DNA of 64,000 bases from Burkholderia singularis (GTDB lineage Bacteria > Pseudomonadota > Gammaproteobacteria > Burkholderiales > Burkholderiaceae): NCBI RefSeq assembly GCF_900176645.1, contig NZ_FXAN01000083.1:62001-126000 (forward strand), in the 5' to 3' direction. Each line of letters begins with the position of its first letter. Within the stretch, counting starts at the first letter, position 1. The translations under genes were made by a program, and so were the position numbers. Shown here piece by piece: positions 31,964 to 41,547 of the stretch. Below the pieces are notes generated by a model. It was not told the origin of the DNA. It worked only from the letters and a program-made list of their open reading frames with translations, and searched no databases.

Positions 31964-34453
31964 ATGAACCTGATTCCCCGTCTTTTTGGTGCCGGCTGGC
32001 TGGCCGTGGCCACTTTGCTGCCGGTCGCCGCGCCCGCGCAGCTTGCCGCGCCCGAAACCGCCGGCCCGGCGGCGAGCCCAGCACGCCCCGTCGTGCCCGG
32101 CACGCTTGCGGCTCTGCTGTCGAACAGCCTCGCGCTGCGTGTCGCCATCGACAACAACCACGCTGCATCGGCCGGCGTGCCGTGCGCGAATCTCGGCGCC
32201 GACTGGGCAAGCTGCGCGACCGGCCGCTTGATCCTGCAAAATCGCGGCCGCCAGCTCATCACGGACGGCGGCTGGCGGCTCTATCTGCACAGCATCCGCC
32301 GGCTCTTCAAGATCGATCGGCCAGGCTTCACGCTGCGCCACCTGACGGGCGATCTGTACGAGCTGACGCCGCAAGCGGGCGCGCTCAAACTCGCGCCAGG
32401 CGAGCGCGTCGAGTTGCCGTTCGTCGCCGAATACTGGTTCCTGCGCTACAGCGACGTGCTGCCTCGACCGTATGTCGTCGTCGCCGGCGCGGCGCCCGCG
32501 GTGCTCCGCTACAACGACACCGACGACGAAACGCGCTACGTCGAATCCCTGCCCGCCGATGCGCAGAGCAACTCGGCCGGCAACGCGCCGGCCGTGGCCG
32601 CGCAGCCGGTCACGAGCCGCGCGCTGCCTAGCGTGAAGCGCCAGCGCGCGCTCGGCGGCGCGCTCGAACTGCGCGGCGTCGCGCTGATGCTGCCGGATCT
32701 CGCGCCCACGCACGTCGCCGCGCTGCGCGAGCGCGCCGGCACGCTGGGGCTCGACAGTGCGAACGGCGCGCCGGTCGCGGGCATGCTCGCGCCGCGCCGA
32801 CTGCCCGCCGATATCGCGGTGCCGGGCGGCTACCGGCTCACGATCGGCCCGCGCGGCGCATTTATCGAAGGCTACGATACCGCCGGCCTCTACTATGGCG
32901 TGCAGACGCTCTTTTCGCTCACGCCCGCAGGCGGCGGACGGATTCCCGCGATGCTCGTCGAAGACGCGCCGCGCTTCCCGCACCGCGGAATGCACGTCGA
33001 TCTCGCGCGCAATTTCAAGCATCCCGCGACGCTGCGCCGCCTGATCGACCAGATGAGCGCGTACAAGCTCAACCGGCTGCACCTGCATCTGTCCGACGAC
33101 GAAGGCTGGCGAATCGAGATTCCGGGGCTGCCGGAGTTGACCGAGATCGGCGCGCGCCGCTGCCACGATCCGAGCGAAACGCGCTGCCTGCTGCCGCAAC
33201 TCGGCTCGGGGCCCGATAACCGCTCAGGCGGCGGCTATCTGACGCGCGACGACTACATCGGCTTGCTGCGCTATGCGGCCAGCCGCTTTGTCGACGTGAT
33301 CCCCGAAATCGACATGCCTGCGCACTCGCGCGCGGCCGTCGTGACGATGGAAGCGCGCTATCGGCGCCTGCACGCCGCCGGCCGCGAACAGGAGGCGAAC
33401 GCATACCGCCTGCTCGATCCGCAGGACACGTCGCGGCTCACGACGGTTCAGTTCTACGACAGGCGCAGCGATCTGAATCCGTGCGTGCCCGGCGCGCTGA
33501 ACTTCGCATCGAAGGTGATCCGCGAAATCGCCGCGATGCACGCCGACGCGCAAGCGCCGCTCGCTACCTGGCACTTCGGCGGCGATGAGGCGAAGAACAT
33601 CCTGCTCGGCGCCGGATTCCAGGCGCTCGACGGGACCGATCCCGGCAAGGGGCGCGTCGACCTCGCCGCTCAAGACAAGCCGTGGGCCCGCTCGCCGATG
33701 TGCAATGCGCTGTTGCAGCGTGGCGAGATCAAGTCGATCGACGAGCTGCCCACGCGCTTCGCGAAACAGGTCAGCGCGATCGTCGCCGCCAACGGCATCG
33801 GCACGATGGCCGCTTGGCAGGACGGTCTCAAGCATGCGAACGGTCCGCAGGACTTCAGCACGAAGCACGTGATGGTGTCGCTGTGGGACACCGTATTCTG
33901 GGGCGCGGCCGACAGCGCACGCGACTGGAGCGCGAAGGGCTACGAGACCGTGCTCGCGCTGCCCGACTACTTGTACTTCGATTTCCCGTACACGACGAAC
34001 CCGCGCGAACGCGGCTATTACTGGGGCTCGCATGCGACGGACGAGTACAAGGTGTTCTCCTTCGCGCCGGAAAACCTGCCGCAAAACGCCGAGTTGTTCG
34101 GCGATCGCGACGGCAATCCGTTCGACGTGACGGGCACCGGCGCCGCACCGCGAATCGAAGGCATCCAGGGGCAGGCTTGGGGGGAAGTGATGCGTAACGA
34201 CCGGCTGCTCGAATACATGGCATACCCGAGGCTTCTCGCGCTCGCCGAACGCGCGTGGCACAAGGCGGACTGGGAGTTGCCCTACGCGGCGGGCGTGCGC
34301 TACAAGCTCGGCGACACCCATCATGTCGACAAGGCCGCGCTCGAACGCGACTGGGCGGGCTTCGCGACGGTGCTCACGCAGCGCGAACTCGCCAAGCTGC
34401 AGCGTGCGGGCATTGGGTATCGGGAGCCGACGTTCGTGCTGACGAACGAGTGA
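31964..34453 (+). CDS. Exported beta-N-acetylhexosaminidase, GH20 family
   Basis: An 829-residue glycosidase that releases GlcNAc from chitooligosaccharides or glycans. The signal peptide (GAGWLAVATLLPVAAPAQ) predicts export. An N-terminal chitobiase-like carbohydrate-binding domain (about 35-180) is followed by a GH20b domain and the catalytic TIM barrel, which starts at RFPHRGMHVDLARNFKHPATL. The catalytic Asp-Glu pair in HFGGDEAKN is D541-E542, used in substrate-assisted retention. WQDGLKHANG and WGEVMRNDRLLEYMAYPR shape the pocket. It feeds the convergent GlcNAc phosphotransferase operon. An alternative specificity such as GalNAc is possible. Confidence 0.93.
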   Translation: MNLIPRLFGAGWLAVATLLPVAAPAQLAAPETAGPAASPARPVVPGTLAALLSNSLALRVAIDNNHAASAGVPCANLGADWASCATGRLILQNRGRQLITDGGWRLYLHSIRRLFKIDRPGFTLRHLTGDLYELTPQAGALKLAPGERVELPFVAEYWFLRYSDVLPRPYVVVAGAAPAVLRYNDTDDETRYVESLPADAQSNSAGNAPAVAAQPVTSRALPSVKRQRALGGALELRGVALMLPDLAPTHVAALRERAGTLGLDSANGAPVAGMLAPRRLPADIAVPGGYRLTIGPRGAFIEGYDTAGLYYGVQTLFSLTPAGGGRIPAMLVEDAPRFPHRGMHVDLARNFKHPATLRRLIDQMSAYKLNRLHLHLSDDEGWRIEIPGLPELTEIGARRCHDPSETRCLLPQLGSGPDNRSGGGYLTRDDYIGLLRYAASRFVDVIPEIDMPAHSRAAVVTMEARYRRLHAAGREQEANAYRLLDPQDTSRLTTVQFYDRRSDLNPCVPGALNFASKVIREIAAMHADAQAPLATWHFGGDEAKNILLGAGFQALDGTDPGKGRVDLAAQDKPWARSPMCNALLQRGEIKSIDELPTRFAKQVSAIVAANGIGTMAAWQDGLKHANGPQDFSTKHVMVSLWDTVFWGAADSARDWSAKGYETVLALPDYLYFDFPYTTNPRERGYYWGSHATDEYKVFSFAPENLPQNAELFGDRDGNPFDVTGTGAAPRIEGIQGQAWGEVMRNDRLLEYMAYPRLLALAERAWHKADWELPYAAGVRYKLGDTHHVDKAALERDWAGFATVLTQRELAKLQRAGIGYREPTFVLTNE

Positions 34454-34580
34454 AAGTGATGCGCGGATAGGCGGTACACGGGGCCGGGCCGATAAATGGC
34501 TCGGCCCGTGCCGGCCGAGCGCCGGCCGATCGAGACGTCAGCGGCGGCCGGACGCCGGAAGCGCCACGCAGCCCTGGCTG

Positions 34581-34627
34581 AAAAACAAAAGAGCGGTGAC
34601 GGGCCTCGGATGGCCGTCACCGCTCTT
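34581..34627 (-). terminator. Intrinsic terminator of the nag operon
   Basis: On the minus strand, a 12-bp stem (forward GAGCGGTGACGG 34591-34602 with CCGTCACCGCTC 34614-34625) runs into TTTTGTTTTT (forward 34581-34590). It lies 62 nt past the nagE stop. Confidence 0.88.
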
Positions 34628-34688
34628 GCTCACTGCTCGCGGCCCCTGCGCCCCACCCACACGGGAACCGCGCCCTACGCGCGCGGCA

Positions 34689-36473
34689 TCAAGCCGGCTG
34701 AGCCGCCGCGCCGCCGCCCGTCGACGGCAGACGCGCCGCCAGATACTGCGCATAGCGCGATGCCGACGGTCCGCAGACGATATGGAACGTATCGGCCGCC
34801 ACCCACGCGACGTCGAGCGCCGCGAGACGCTGACGATCGACCGCCGACGGATCGCGCACGACCACGCGCAGCCGCGTCGCCGCAATGGCGTCGAGCGCCG
34901 CCACGTTGGTTGCACCGCCAAACACCGCGAGCCAGCGCGCCGGGTCCGGATCGAGCGGCCCGGTCTGCGCGCTCGCGGATGCACCGGCCATCGGCGCCGA
35001 GTCGGCCGCCGCGGCCGGGACCGCTGCCGAAGCCGCAGCACCGGCAACGCCCGCGCCACCGCTAATGGCCGTGCGGATTTCGTCGGCGATGAGATCCGCC
35101 TCCGGCCCGATGATCACCTGCACGCTGCTGCCGCCACGCTTGAGCACACCACGCGCGCCGATTGTCCGCAGATCGGCTTCCGACACCTTGTCCGGATCGA
35201 CGACCGACAAACGCAGGCGCGTCGTGCATGCATCGACGACCGACAGATTCGCCGCGCCGCCAAGCGCCGCGATGTAGCGCTGCGCGCGCGGCACGGCCGC
35301 CCCCGCCGCCGGCGCGACGAAGCCGCCTGCCGCGAACGACTGGGCCTGCGCATCGGCACCAGCCGGCTCGCGGCCCGGCGTCGCCATATTGAATTTGCGG
35401 ATGAACCAGCGGAACAACCCGTAATACACAGCGCCATACGCCAGCCCGAGCGGAATCGCCACCCAGCCCTTCGTCGACAGCCCGTAATTCAGCACGTAGT
35501 CGATCGCGCCGCCCGAGAACGTGAAGCCGAGCTTCACGCCGAGCAGTTGACAGATCGCGAGCGACAAGCCCGTCAACACCGCATGGATGACGTAGAGCAC
35601 CGGCGCGAGGAACATGAAGCTGAACTCGATCGGCTCGGTCACGCCCGTCAGGAACGAGGTCAGCGCCATCGAGAACAGCAGCCCGCCGACGATCGCGCGC
35701 CGCTCCTTCGGCGCCTCATGAAACATCGCGAGGCAAGCGGCGGGCAAGCCGAACATCATGACCGGGAAAAAGCCCGCCATGAAGCTGCCCGCGCCCGGAT
35801 CGCCGGCGAAGAAGCGGTGCAGATCGCCCGTCACTGCCGCGCCGCCGGCTGGCGTGAACGTGCCGAACACGAACCAGACGAGCGAGTTGATGATGTGATG
35901 CAGGCCCGTGACAAGCAGCAGACGGTTCAGGAAGCCGTAGACGAACGTGCCGATCGCGCCCGCCGTCAACAACCACTGGCCGACCGCGTCGATCGCGTGC
36001 TGCACAGGCTGCCACACATAGCCGAACACGATCCCGAGCACCACGCACACGAGTCCGGTGATGATCGGCACGAAGCGCTTGCCGCCGAAGAACGCCAGGT
36101 AATCGGGCAGCTTGATATCTTTGTAACGGTTGTACAGAAGCCCCGCGACCACGCCCGCGATGATCCCCGACAGCACGCCCATGTTCAGCTTCGGATCGAT
36201 GTCCTTCATGACCGCGACTTCGATCAGATAGCCGATCACGCCCGCGAGCGCCGCGACGCCGTTGTTGTCCTTCGCAAAGCCGACTGCAACGCCGATCGCG
36301 AACAGCAGCGGCAGATTGTCGAAGATGGCGCCGCCCGCGTCGGCGATCATCTTGATGTTGAGCACGTCCTGCTGCCCGAGACGCAGCAAGATGCCCGCCA
36401 CCGGCAGCACCGCGATCGGCAGCATCAGCGCTCGGCCTAGGCTCTGTATTTTCAGAAACGGATTCCCGTCCAT
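34689..36473 (-). CDS. nagE: GlcNAc-specific PTS permease EIICB with an extra degenerate EIIB domain
   Basis: A 594-residue membrane transporter that phosphorylates N-acetylglucosamine during uptake. The EIIC domain (about 1-370) starts FLKIQSLGRALMLPIAVLPVAGI. The first EIIB domain (about 390-465) carries the phosphorylated Cys in VDACTTRLRL (C416). After an Ala-rich linker, a second EIIB-like domain (about 508-594) ends the protein, but its equivalent loop reads LDAIAATRLRV and lacks the Cys, so it cannot carry phosphate. The ATG at 36473 follows GGAGG. It lies downstream of the EIIA-HPr-EI fusion, which supplies the phosphoryl chain. Confidence 0.93.
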   Translation of the reverse strand: MDGNPFLKIQSLGRALMLPIAVLPVAGILLRLGQQDVLNIKMIADAGGAIFDNLPLLFAIGVAVGFAKDNNGVAALAGVIGYLIEVAVMKDIDPKLNMGVLSGIIAGVVAGLLYNRYKDIKLPDYLAFFGGKRFVPIITGLVCVVLGIVFGYVWQPVQHAIDAVGQWLLTAGAIGTFVYGFLNRLLLVTGLHHIINSLVWFVFGTFTPAGGAAVTGDLHRFFAGDPGAGSFMAGFFPVMMFGLPAACLAMFHEAPKERRAIVGGLLFSMALTSFLTGVTEPIEFSFMFLAPVLYVIHAVLTGLSLAICQLLGVKLGFTFSGGAIDYVLNYGLSTKGWVAIPLGLAYGAVYYGLFRWFIRKFNMATPGREPAGADAQAQSFAAGGFVAPAAGAAVPRAQRYIAALGGAANLSVVDACTTRLRLSVVDPDKVSEADLRTIGARGVLKRGGSSVQVIIGPEADLIADEIRTAISGGAGVAGAAASAAVPAAAADSAPMAGASASAQTGPLDPDPARWLAVFGGATNVAALDAIAATRLRVVVRDPSAVDRQRLAALDVAWVAADTFHIVCGPSASRYAQYLAARLPSTGGGAAAQPA

Positions 36474-36587
36474 TCGATCCTCCAATCCTTTGATGTCTCG
36501 TCGTCGAATAATTTATTCAGTCATGCTGATTGATGCTGAAATACCCCGCAACACTACACCCGCGATCAACGCAACGCCGGACGCTGC

Positions 36588-39248
36588 TCAGTCCGCCGGC
36601 CAGATCTCGCGGCTTGCCGCTCTTACCGCCTGCGCCGATTCGAGCGCGAGCAAATCCTGCGCGCGCTGACGGCACAATGGGTAATCGAGACCGCGCACGC
36701 GCGCCTTGATGCCCGGCACCGACACCGGGTCCACCGACAGCTCCGTCACGCCGAGACCGACCAGGAGCGGCACCGCGACGGGATCGCCGCCGAGCGCGCC
36801 GCACACGCCGACCCACTTGCCGTGCTTGTCCGCGCCGCGCACCGTCGCGTCGATCAGCCGCAGCACGGCCGGATGCAGGCCGTCCGCGAGCGCGGCGAGA
36901 TCCGCCTGGCACCGGTCCATCGCGAGCGTATATTGGGTCAGGTCGTTGGTGCCGATCGACAGAAAATCCGCGTGCTGCGCGAGCTGATCGGCGAGCAGCG
37001 CCGCCGACGGCACCTCGATCATCACACCCACCTCGACCGGCGCCGTGCGGCCCATCGCGTGCGCGAACGCGTCGATGCGCTTTCTGATCCTCACCAGCTC
37101 GCCTACATCGGTGACCATCGGCAACAGGATTCGCACCGAGCCGTATGGCTGCACCGCGAGGAGGCCCTGCAACTGATCGTCGAGCAAATCGGGGCGCACC
37201 TGCGCGAGCCGGATTCCGCGCAGGCCCAGCGCCGGATTCGGCTCGGGCGGCAGCGTCAGGTAATCGACTTCCTTGTCGGCGCCGACGTCCAGCGTGCGGA
37301 TGATCGCCGTGCGGCCCTGCAACGCATCGACGATCGATTGATAGCTGTCCCGATGCTCGGCCGTCGTCGGTGCGGCCTGCCGGTGGATGAACATCAACTC
37401 GGTGCGCAACAGGCCGATCGCATCGGCGCCGTTGTCGAGCGCGATGCGGGCATCGTCGAGCGTCGCGATGTTCGCGGCCACCTCGATCTTGCGGCCATCA
37501 CGCGTCACCGCGGCCTCGCCCGACATCCGGCGATTCGCCTCGCGCACGCCGGCAAGCCGTTTGCGCTCGAGCCGCGCGCGCTCGACGTCGAGCTCGGTCG
37601 GCGCATATTCGATGCGGCCCGCGCTCGCATCGACGACGACCTGCGTGTGCTCCGGAATCGCGAAAAGCGCGTCGCCGACCGCGACGAGCGCCGGAATGCC
37701 GAGCTGCCGCGCGATGATCGCCGCGTGTGATGTCGCGCCGCCGCGCGCCATCACGAGCGCCGTCACGCGCTCGCGATCGAGCGACGCGAGATCGGACGGC
37801 GTGAACTCCTCGGCCGCGAGTACCGCTTCGGCGGGCAATTCGCGCGCGGTTGCGCTCGTATAGCCGAGCGCGCGCAGCACGCGCTTGTCGATGTCGCGCA
37901 AATCGGCCGCGCGCTCGGCGAGCAGCGCGTCATCCACGCCGGACAGCACCGCGATCTGCGCGCGGATCGTCTCGCGCCACGCGTGGCCCGCGCTCTTGCC
38001 GAGACTGATCAAGTCACGCGCGGCATCGACGAGCGCCGGGTCCTCGAGCAGCACGCGATGCACGGAGAAGATACCCGCCTCGCCGACCGCGCCGCGCTGC
38101 GATGCTTCGCGCACCGTCGCCTCCAGCTCCGCGTCGACAGCGGCGAGCGCGCGGTCGAGCAGACGGCTTTCGGCGGCCGGCGTACCGGCCGCGAGTTCGG
38201 GCGGTGCGACGTCGGCGTCGTCCCAACGCACCAGCGCGCCGACCGCAATGCCGGGCGACGCGCATACGCCCGCGAGCGTGTTCGGATCGAGCGGCGCACG
38301 TGCCGCCGCAAAGACAGGCGCGGCGGCCGGTGCCGGCGACGCCGCGCGCGCCGGCTTTTCCTCGGCTTCGCCATGCGCTTCGCGCAGCAGCTCGTGTGCG
38401 ACGAGTTCGACCGCCCGCGCCGCATCGCGGCCCGTGCCGACCAGCTCGATCGTCGCGTTTTCTCCCGCGCCGAGGCCGAGCAGCCCGACGACGCTTTGCA
38501 ACGCCGCGCGGCGCCCGTCGAAGTGCACGTCGACCTGCGCATCGAGCCCGCGCGCAGCTTCGCGCGCGCGCGCGGCCGGGCGCGCGTGCAGGCCGCCCGG
38601 CTGCGTGAGCGTGATCGACCGGCGCACCTCGGGCAATTCGGCCGTGGCAGGCTGGCCGCCCCCCGCATACGCGCCGGCAACCAGGCCAGCCGCCTCGCCG
38701 GCATCGCTTGCGGCTGCCGCGTTGCCCGCCGAGACCGCCGCGCCGCCGCGCGCGCGCAGCGTGAGGAGTGGTCCGGCGCCCGCCTTCACGACACCCGCGC
38801 CCGCGCGCTCGACGATTTCGAACGCATCCGAATTGGCGATCGCGACCACCGATACGAGGCTCGGCGCCGAACGCGCGACCAGATCCTGATCGAACTCGAT
38901 CAGCAGATCGCCCGCCGCAACGCGCGTGCCTGCGGCCACTTTCGCGGTGAAACCGAGCCCGTCAAGCTCGACCGTGTCGATGCCGATATGCAACAGGATT
39001 TCGGCGCCGCTGTCGGACGTGACCGTCACGGCGTGGCCCGTGCGCGCGACGTGCGACACGATGCCCGCGCACGGCGCGACGAGCCGGCCCTCGAGTGGAT
39101 CGATACCGATGCCGTCGCCGAACATGCCGCCCGAGAACACCGGATCGGGTACGTCGGCGAGCGGCACGACAGGGCCCGTCAGCGGAGCGAGCAGGATGGT
39201 CTGATCGTGGGGCGGCTGCTTCAACTGGAACTCCTCGGCGCGTCTCAT
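36588..39248 (-). CDS. nagF: PTS multiphosphoryl transfer protein, EIIA(Glc-type)-HPr-EI fusion
   Basis: An 886-residue soluble protein that combines three phosphocarriers. Residues about 10-155 are a Glc-family EIIA with the active His in LLHIGIDTV (H87). About 210-295 is HPr, with GLHARPAA (H221). About 325-886 is enzyme I, with GGATSHAAI (H508), a PEP-binding barrel and conserved GTNDLTQY. Together with NagE it makes a complete PEP-dependent GlcNAc chain. HPr lacks a recognisable Ser-46 context, so HprK control is uncertain. Ala/Gly-rich linkers join the domains. The ATG at 39248 is chosen; a TTG at 39269 overlaps the upstream stop. Confidence 0.94.
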   Translation of the reverse strand: MRRAEEFQLKQPPHDQTILLAPLTGPVVPLADVPDPVFSGGMFGDGIGIDPLEGRLVAPCAGIVSHVARTGHAVTVTSDSGAEILLHIGIDTVELDGLGFTAKVAAGTRVAAGDLLIEFDQDLVARSAPSLVSVVAIANSDAFEIVERAGAGVVKAGAGPLLTLRARGGAAVSAGNAAAASDAGEAAGLVAGAYAGGGQPATAELPEVRRSITLTQPGGLHARPAARAREAARGLDAQVDVHFDGRRAALQSVVGLLGLGAGENATIELVGTGRDAARAVELVAHELLREAHGEAEEKPARAASPAPAAAPVFAAARAPLDPNTLAGVCASPGIAVGALVRWDDADVAPPELAAGTPAAESRLLDRALAAVDAELEATVREASQRGAVGEAGIFSVHRVLLEDPALVDAARDLISLGKSAGHAWRETIRAQIAVLSGVDDALLAERAADLRDIDKRVLRALGYTSATARELPAEAVLAAEEFTPSDLASLDRERVTALVMARGGATSHAAIIARQLGIPALVAVGDALFAIPEHTQVVVDASAGRIEYAPTELDVERARLERKRLAGVREANRRMSGEAAVTRDGRKIEVAANIATLDDARIALDNGADAIGLLRTELMFIHRQAAPTTAEHRDSYQSIVDALQGRTAIIRTLDVGADKEVDYLTLPPEPNPALGLRGIRLAQVRPDLLDDQLQGLLAVQPYGSVRILLPMVTDVGELVRIRKRIDAFAHAMGRTAPVEVGVMIEVPSAALLADQLAQHADFLSIGTNDLTQYTLAMDRCQADLAALADGLHPAVLRLIDATVRGADKHGKWVGVCGALGGDPVAVPLLVGLGVTELSVDPVSVPGIKARVRGLDYPLCRQRAQDLLALESAQAVRAASREIWPAD

Positions 39249-39265
39249 GGGGCGGTCTCGTCTCG

Positions 39266-40273
39266 TCAATGTGTTTCGGTGACTTTATGCAGATGGCGCG
39301 GCGTGTCCGGATCGCGGCCGCGAGCGGCGGCCAACTCGGCCGCCATGACATAAAACGACAGGATCGCGGCGATCGGATCGAGCGCCGGATGCGCGGTGCC
39401 CGCGAGCGGCAGCGTCGCCTCGGGCGTACCCGGCGGCGCCGCGACGAGCACGCGCGCGCCGCGCGCGCGCATGTCCCGCGCAAGCTGCAACAAACCCTGC
39501 TGCTCGGGGCCGGGCAACGCGAACACCAGCAGCGGATAGTCGCGATCGATCAGCTCCATCGGACCGTGCCGCACTTCGGCGCTCGAGAACGCCTCGGCCT
39601 GGATGCCCGACGTCTCCTTCAACTTGAGCGCCGCCTCCTGCGCGATCGCAAGACCAAGCCCGCGGCCGATCACGATCATCCGCTCGATGTCGCGCAATTC
39701 TCCGACAGCGCACGACCAATCGAGCCGGCCCGCCTGAACGAGCACGTCGGGCAGAGCACGCAGCGCGGTGACGAGCGCGGCGTCGCGCTGCCAGAACGCG
39801 ACGAGTTGCGCGGCAACCGACAGCATCGCGATATAGCTTTTCGTCGCGGCAACCGACAGCTCGGGGCCGGCCAGCAACGGCAGCCGATACTCGCAGGCAT
39901 CGGCGAGCGGCGACGGCAGCACGTTGACGGCGGCGACCGTCAGCGCGCCCGCGTCGCGCAGCGCGGACATCGTATTGACGAGATCGGGACTCTTGCCCGA
40001 TTGCGAAAACGCAAGCGCGAGCTGGCCTTGAACCTTCAGCGGCGCCTGCTGCAGCGTCGCGACCGACATCGGCAGCGATGCGACCGGCACGCCGACGCGG
40101 CTCATCGTCAGGCTTGCGAAATAGCTCGCCGCGTGATCGGAGCTGCCGCGCGCCACGCTCAGCGCGACTTGCGGCGCGCGCTCGGCAAGCCGCCGGGCGA
40201 GCGCCTCGACGAGGCTCGTGTCCGCGAGTTGCGCGGCGACGACCTGCGCGGACTCGCGCGCCTCGTTAAGCAT
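39266..40273 (-). CDS. SIS-domain glucosamine-6-phosphate deaminase (NagB-II/GlmS-like)
   Basis: A 335-residue protein of two SIS sugar-isomerase domains without the glutaminase domain of GlmS. Motifs are ARGSSDHAA, FSQSGKSPDLV, LSVAATKSY, and the C-terminal KLKETSGIQAEAFSSAEVRHGP with the catalytic Glu/His. In nag operons lacking a NagB of the hexose-isomerase type, this family deaminates GlcN-6-P to fructose-6-P. The ATG at 40273 overlaps the nagA stop (40266) by 8 nt, showing coupling. Confidence 0.9.
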   Translation of the reverse strand: MLNEARESAQVVAAQLADTSLVEALARRLAERAPQVALSVARGSSDHAASYFASLTMSRVGVPVASLPMSVATLQQAPLKVQGQLALAFSQSGKSPDLVNTMSALRDAGALTVAAVNVLPSPLADACEYRLPLLAGPELSVAATKSYIAMLSVAAQLVAFWQRDAALVTALRALPDVLVQAGRLDWSCAVGELRDIERMIVIGRGLGLAIAQEAALKLKETSGIQAEAFSSAEVRHGPMELIDRDYPLLVFALPGPEQQGLLQLARDMRARGARVLVAAPPGTPEATLPLAGTAHPALDPIAAILSFYVMAAELAAARGRDPDTPRHLHKVTETH

Positions 40274-41369
40274 ATTCGACAATCGATTCTCCTTCGACGT
40301 AGGTCGCGGTAAGGTTCAGATCGCGATCGAGCGCGACGAGATCGGCCCATGCGCCGCGCGCGATGCGGCCGCGATCGGCAAGGCCCAGATAATCGGCCGC
40401 ATAGCGCGACATCCGGTTCGACACGTCGGCGATCGGCAAGCCGAGCGACACGAGGTTGCGCAACGCCTGGTCCATCGTCAGCGTGCTGCCCGCCAGCGTG
40501 CCGTCGGCAAGCCGCACGCCGCCCAGGCACTTCGTCACGTGCTGGCTGCCGAGCCGGTATTCGCCGTCGGGCATGCCGGTGGCCGACGTGCTGTCGGTGA
40601 CGACGTACAGGCGCGGAATCGCGCGCAGCGCCGCGCGAATCGCGCCCGGATGCACGTGCAGCAGGTCGGGAATGATCTCCGCGTACTCCGCATGCGCGAG
40701 CGCCGCGCCGACGAGCCCCGGATTGCGGTGATGCAGCGGCGACATCGCGTTGAACAAATGCGTGAAACCGCAAGCGCCGTGTTTGAGCGCGGCGACGGCG
40801 TCGTCGTAGGTTCCGAGCGAATGGCCAAGCTGCACGCGCACGCCGCGCGCGGCCATCTCCGAGATGATCTCGATATGGCCGGCGATCTCCGGCGCGAGCG
40901 TGACGACGCGGATCGGCGCGATCGACAGGTAATCGAGCACTTCGTCGAGCACGGCCGAGACGGCGGCGTCCGGCTGCGCGCCGAGCTTGCCGGGGTTGAT
41001 GTACGGCCCCTCGAGGTGCACGCCGAGCACGCGCGAGCCGCCCGGCGTGCGCGCGCGCGCGACGCCGCCAAGCTCCGCGACGACGCGTTTGAGTTCGTCG
41101 CGCGGCGCCGTCATCGTCGTGGCCAGCAGGCTCGTCGTGCCGTAGCGCGCGTGCGTGCGGACGATCGTCTCGATCGCATCGCCGCCTTCCATGACATCGG
41201 CGCCGCCCGCGCCGTGCACGTGCAGATCGATGAAACCGGGCAGGATGTAAGGCGCGTCGTTCTTCGACGGGTCCGTCGCGGCGCCCGACAGCGCCGTGAT
41301 TCGGCCGTTCTCGAACTCGATCGTGCCGTGAATCCAGCCTTCGGCAGTGAGTATGTTTCCGGTCAGCAT
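40266..41369 (-). CDS. nagA: N-acetylglucosamine-6-phosphate deacetylase
   Basis: A 367-residue amidohydrolase, first cytoplasmic step of GlcNAc use. The metal-binding HxH is in PGFIDLHVHGAGG (H50, H52). VHLEGPYINPGKLGA carries the conserved Glu ligand, QLGHSLGTY and FTHLFNAMSPLHHRNPG the His ligands, and VTDSTSATGMPDG the catalytic Asp region. It is the first gene of the operon nagA-SIS deaminase-nagF-nagE. The ATG at 41369 follows AAGAGAA. A strong promoter lies 150 nt upstream. Confidence 0.95.
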   Translation of the reverse strand: MLTGNILTAEGWIHGTIEFENGRITALSGAATDPSKNDAPYILPGFIDLHVHGAGGADVMEGGDAIETIVRTHARYGTTSLLATTMTAPRDELKRVVAELGGVARARTPGGSRVLGVHLEGPYINPGKLGAQPDAAVSAVLDEVLDYLSIAPIRVVTLAPEIAGHIEIISEMAARGVRVQLGHSLGTYDDAVAALKHGACGFTHLFNAMSPLHHRNPGLVGAALAHAEYAEIIPDLLHVHPGAIRAALRAIPRLYVVTDSTSATGMPDGEYRLGSQHVTKCLGGVRLADGTLAGSTLTMDQALRNLVSLGLPIADVSNRMSRYAADYLGLADRGRIARGAWADLVALDRDLNLTATYVEGESIVEYA

Positions 41370-41519
41370 GATGTTCTCTTCAGGATCGGGTCGGCGTGCG
41401 TCAGATGTGCGAGAGGAAGAAAACCGGCCGCACGCGCGTATGCTCAGTCTCGCACATCGGCACAACAGCTCGGCTGACGAAATCGCGACGGCAGACGCCG
41501 CCCGTCGAAAGGCGAGGCC

Positions 41520-41547
41520 ATTATATAACCAAAATAATACCAGTCAA
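41520..41547 (-). promoter_or_regulatory. nag operon promoter with TGGT-repeat operator in the spacer
   Basis: Minus-strand TTGACT (41547-41542) and a perfect TATAAT (41525-41520) are 16 nt apart. Two TGGT units 11 bp apart fall between the boxes (starting at the TGGT at the -35 edge and ending near the -10). A protein bound there would block polymerase. The similar element at the hexosaminidase promoter suggests one regulon. Confidence 0.6.

Noticed and set aside
34596-39353. Several plus-strand frames of 450-610 codons opposite nagE and nagF
   Set aside because: Translations are Arg/His-rich and match no protein family; they mirror the codon bias of the minus-strand PTS genes.
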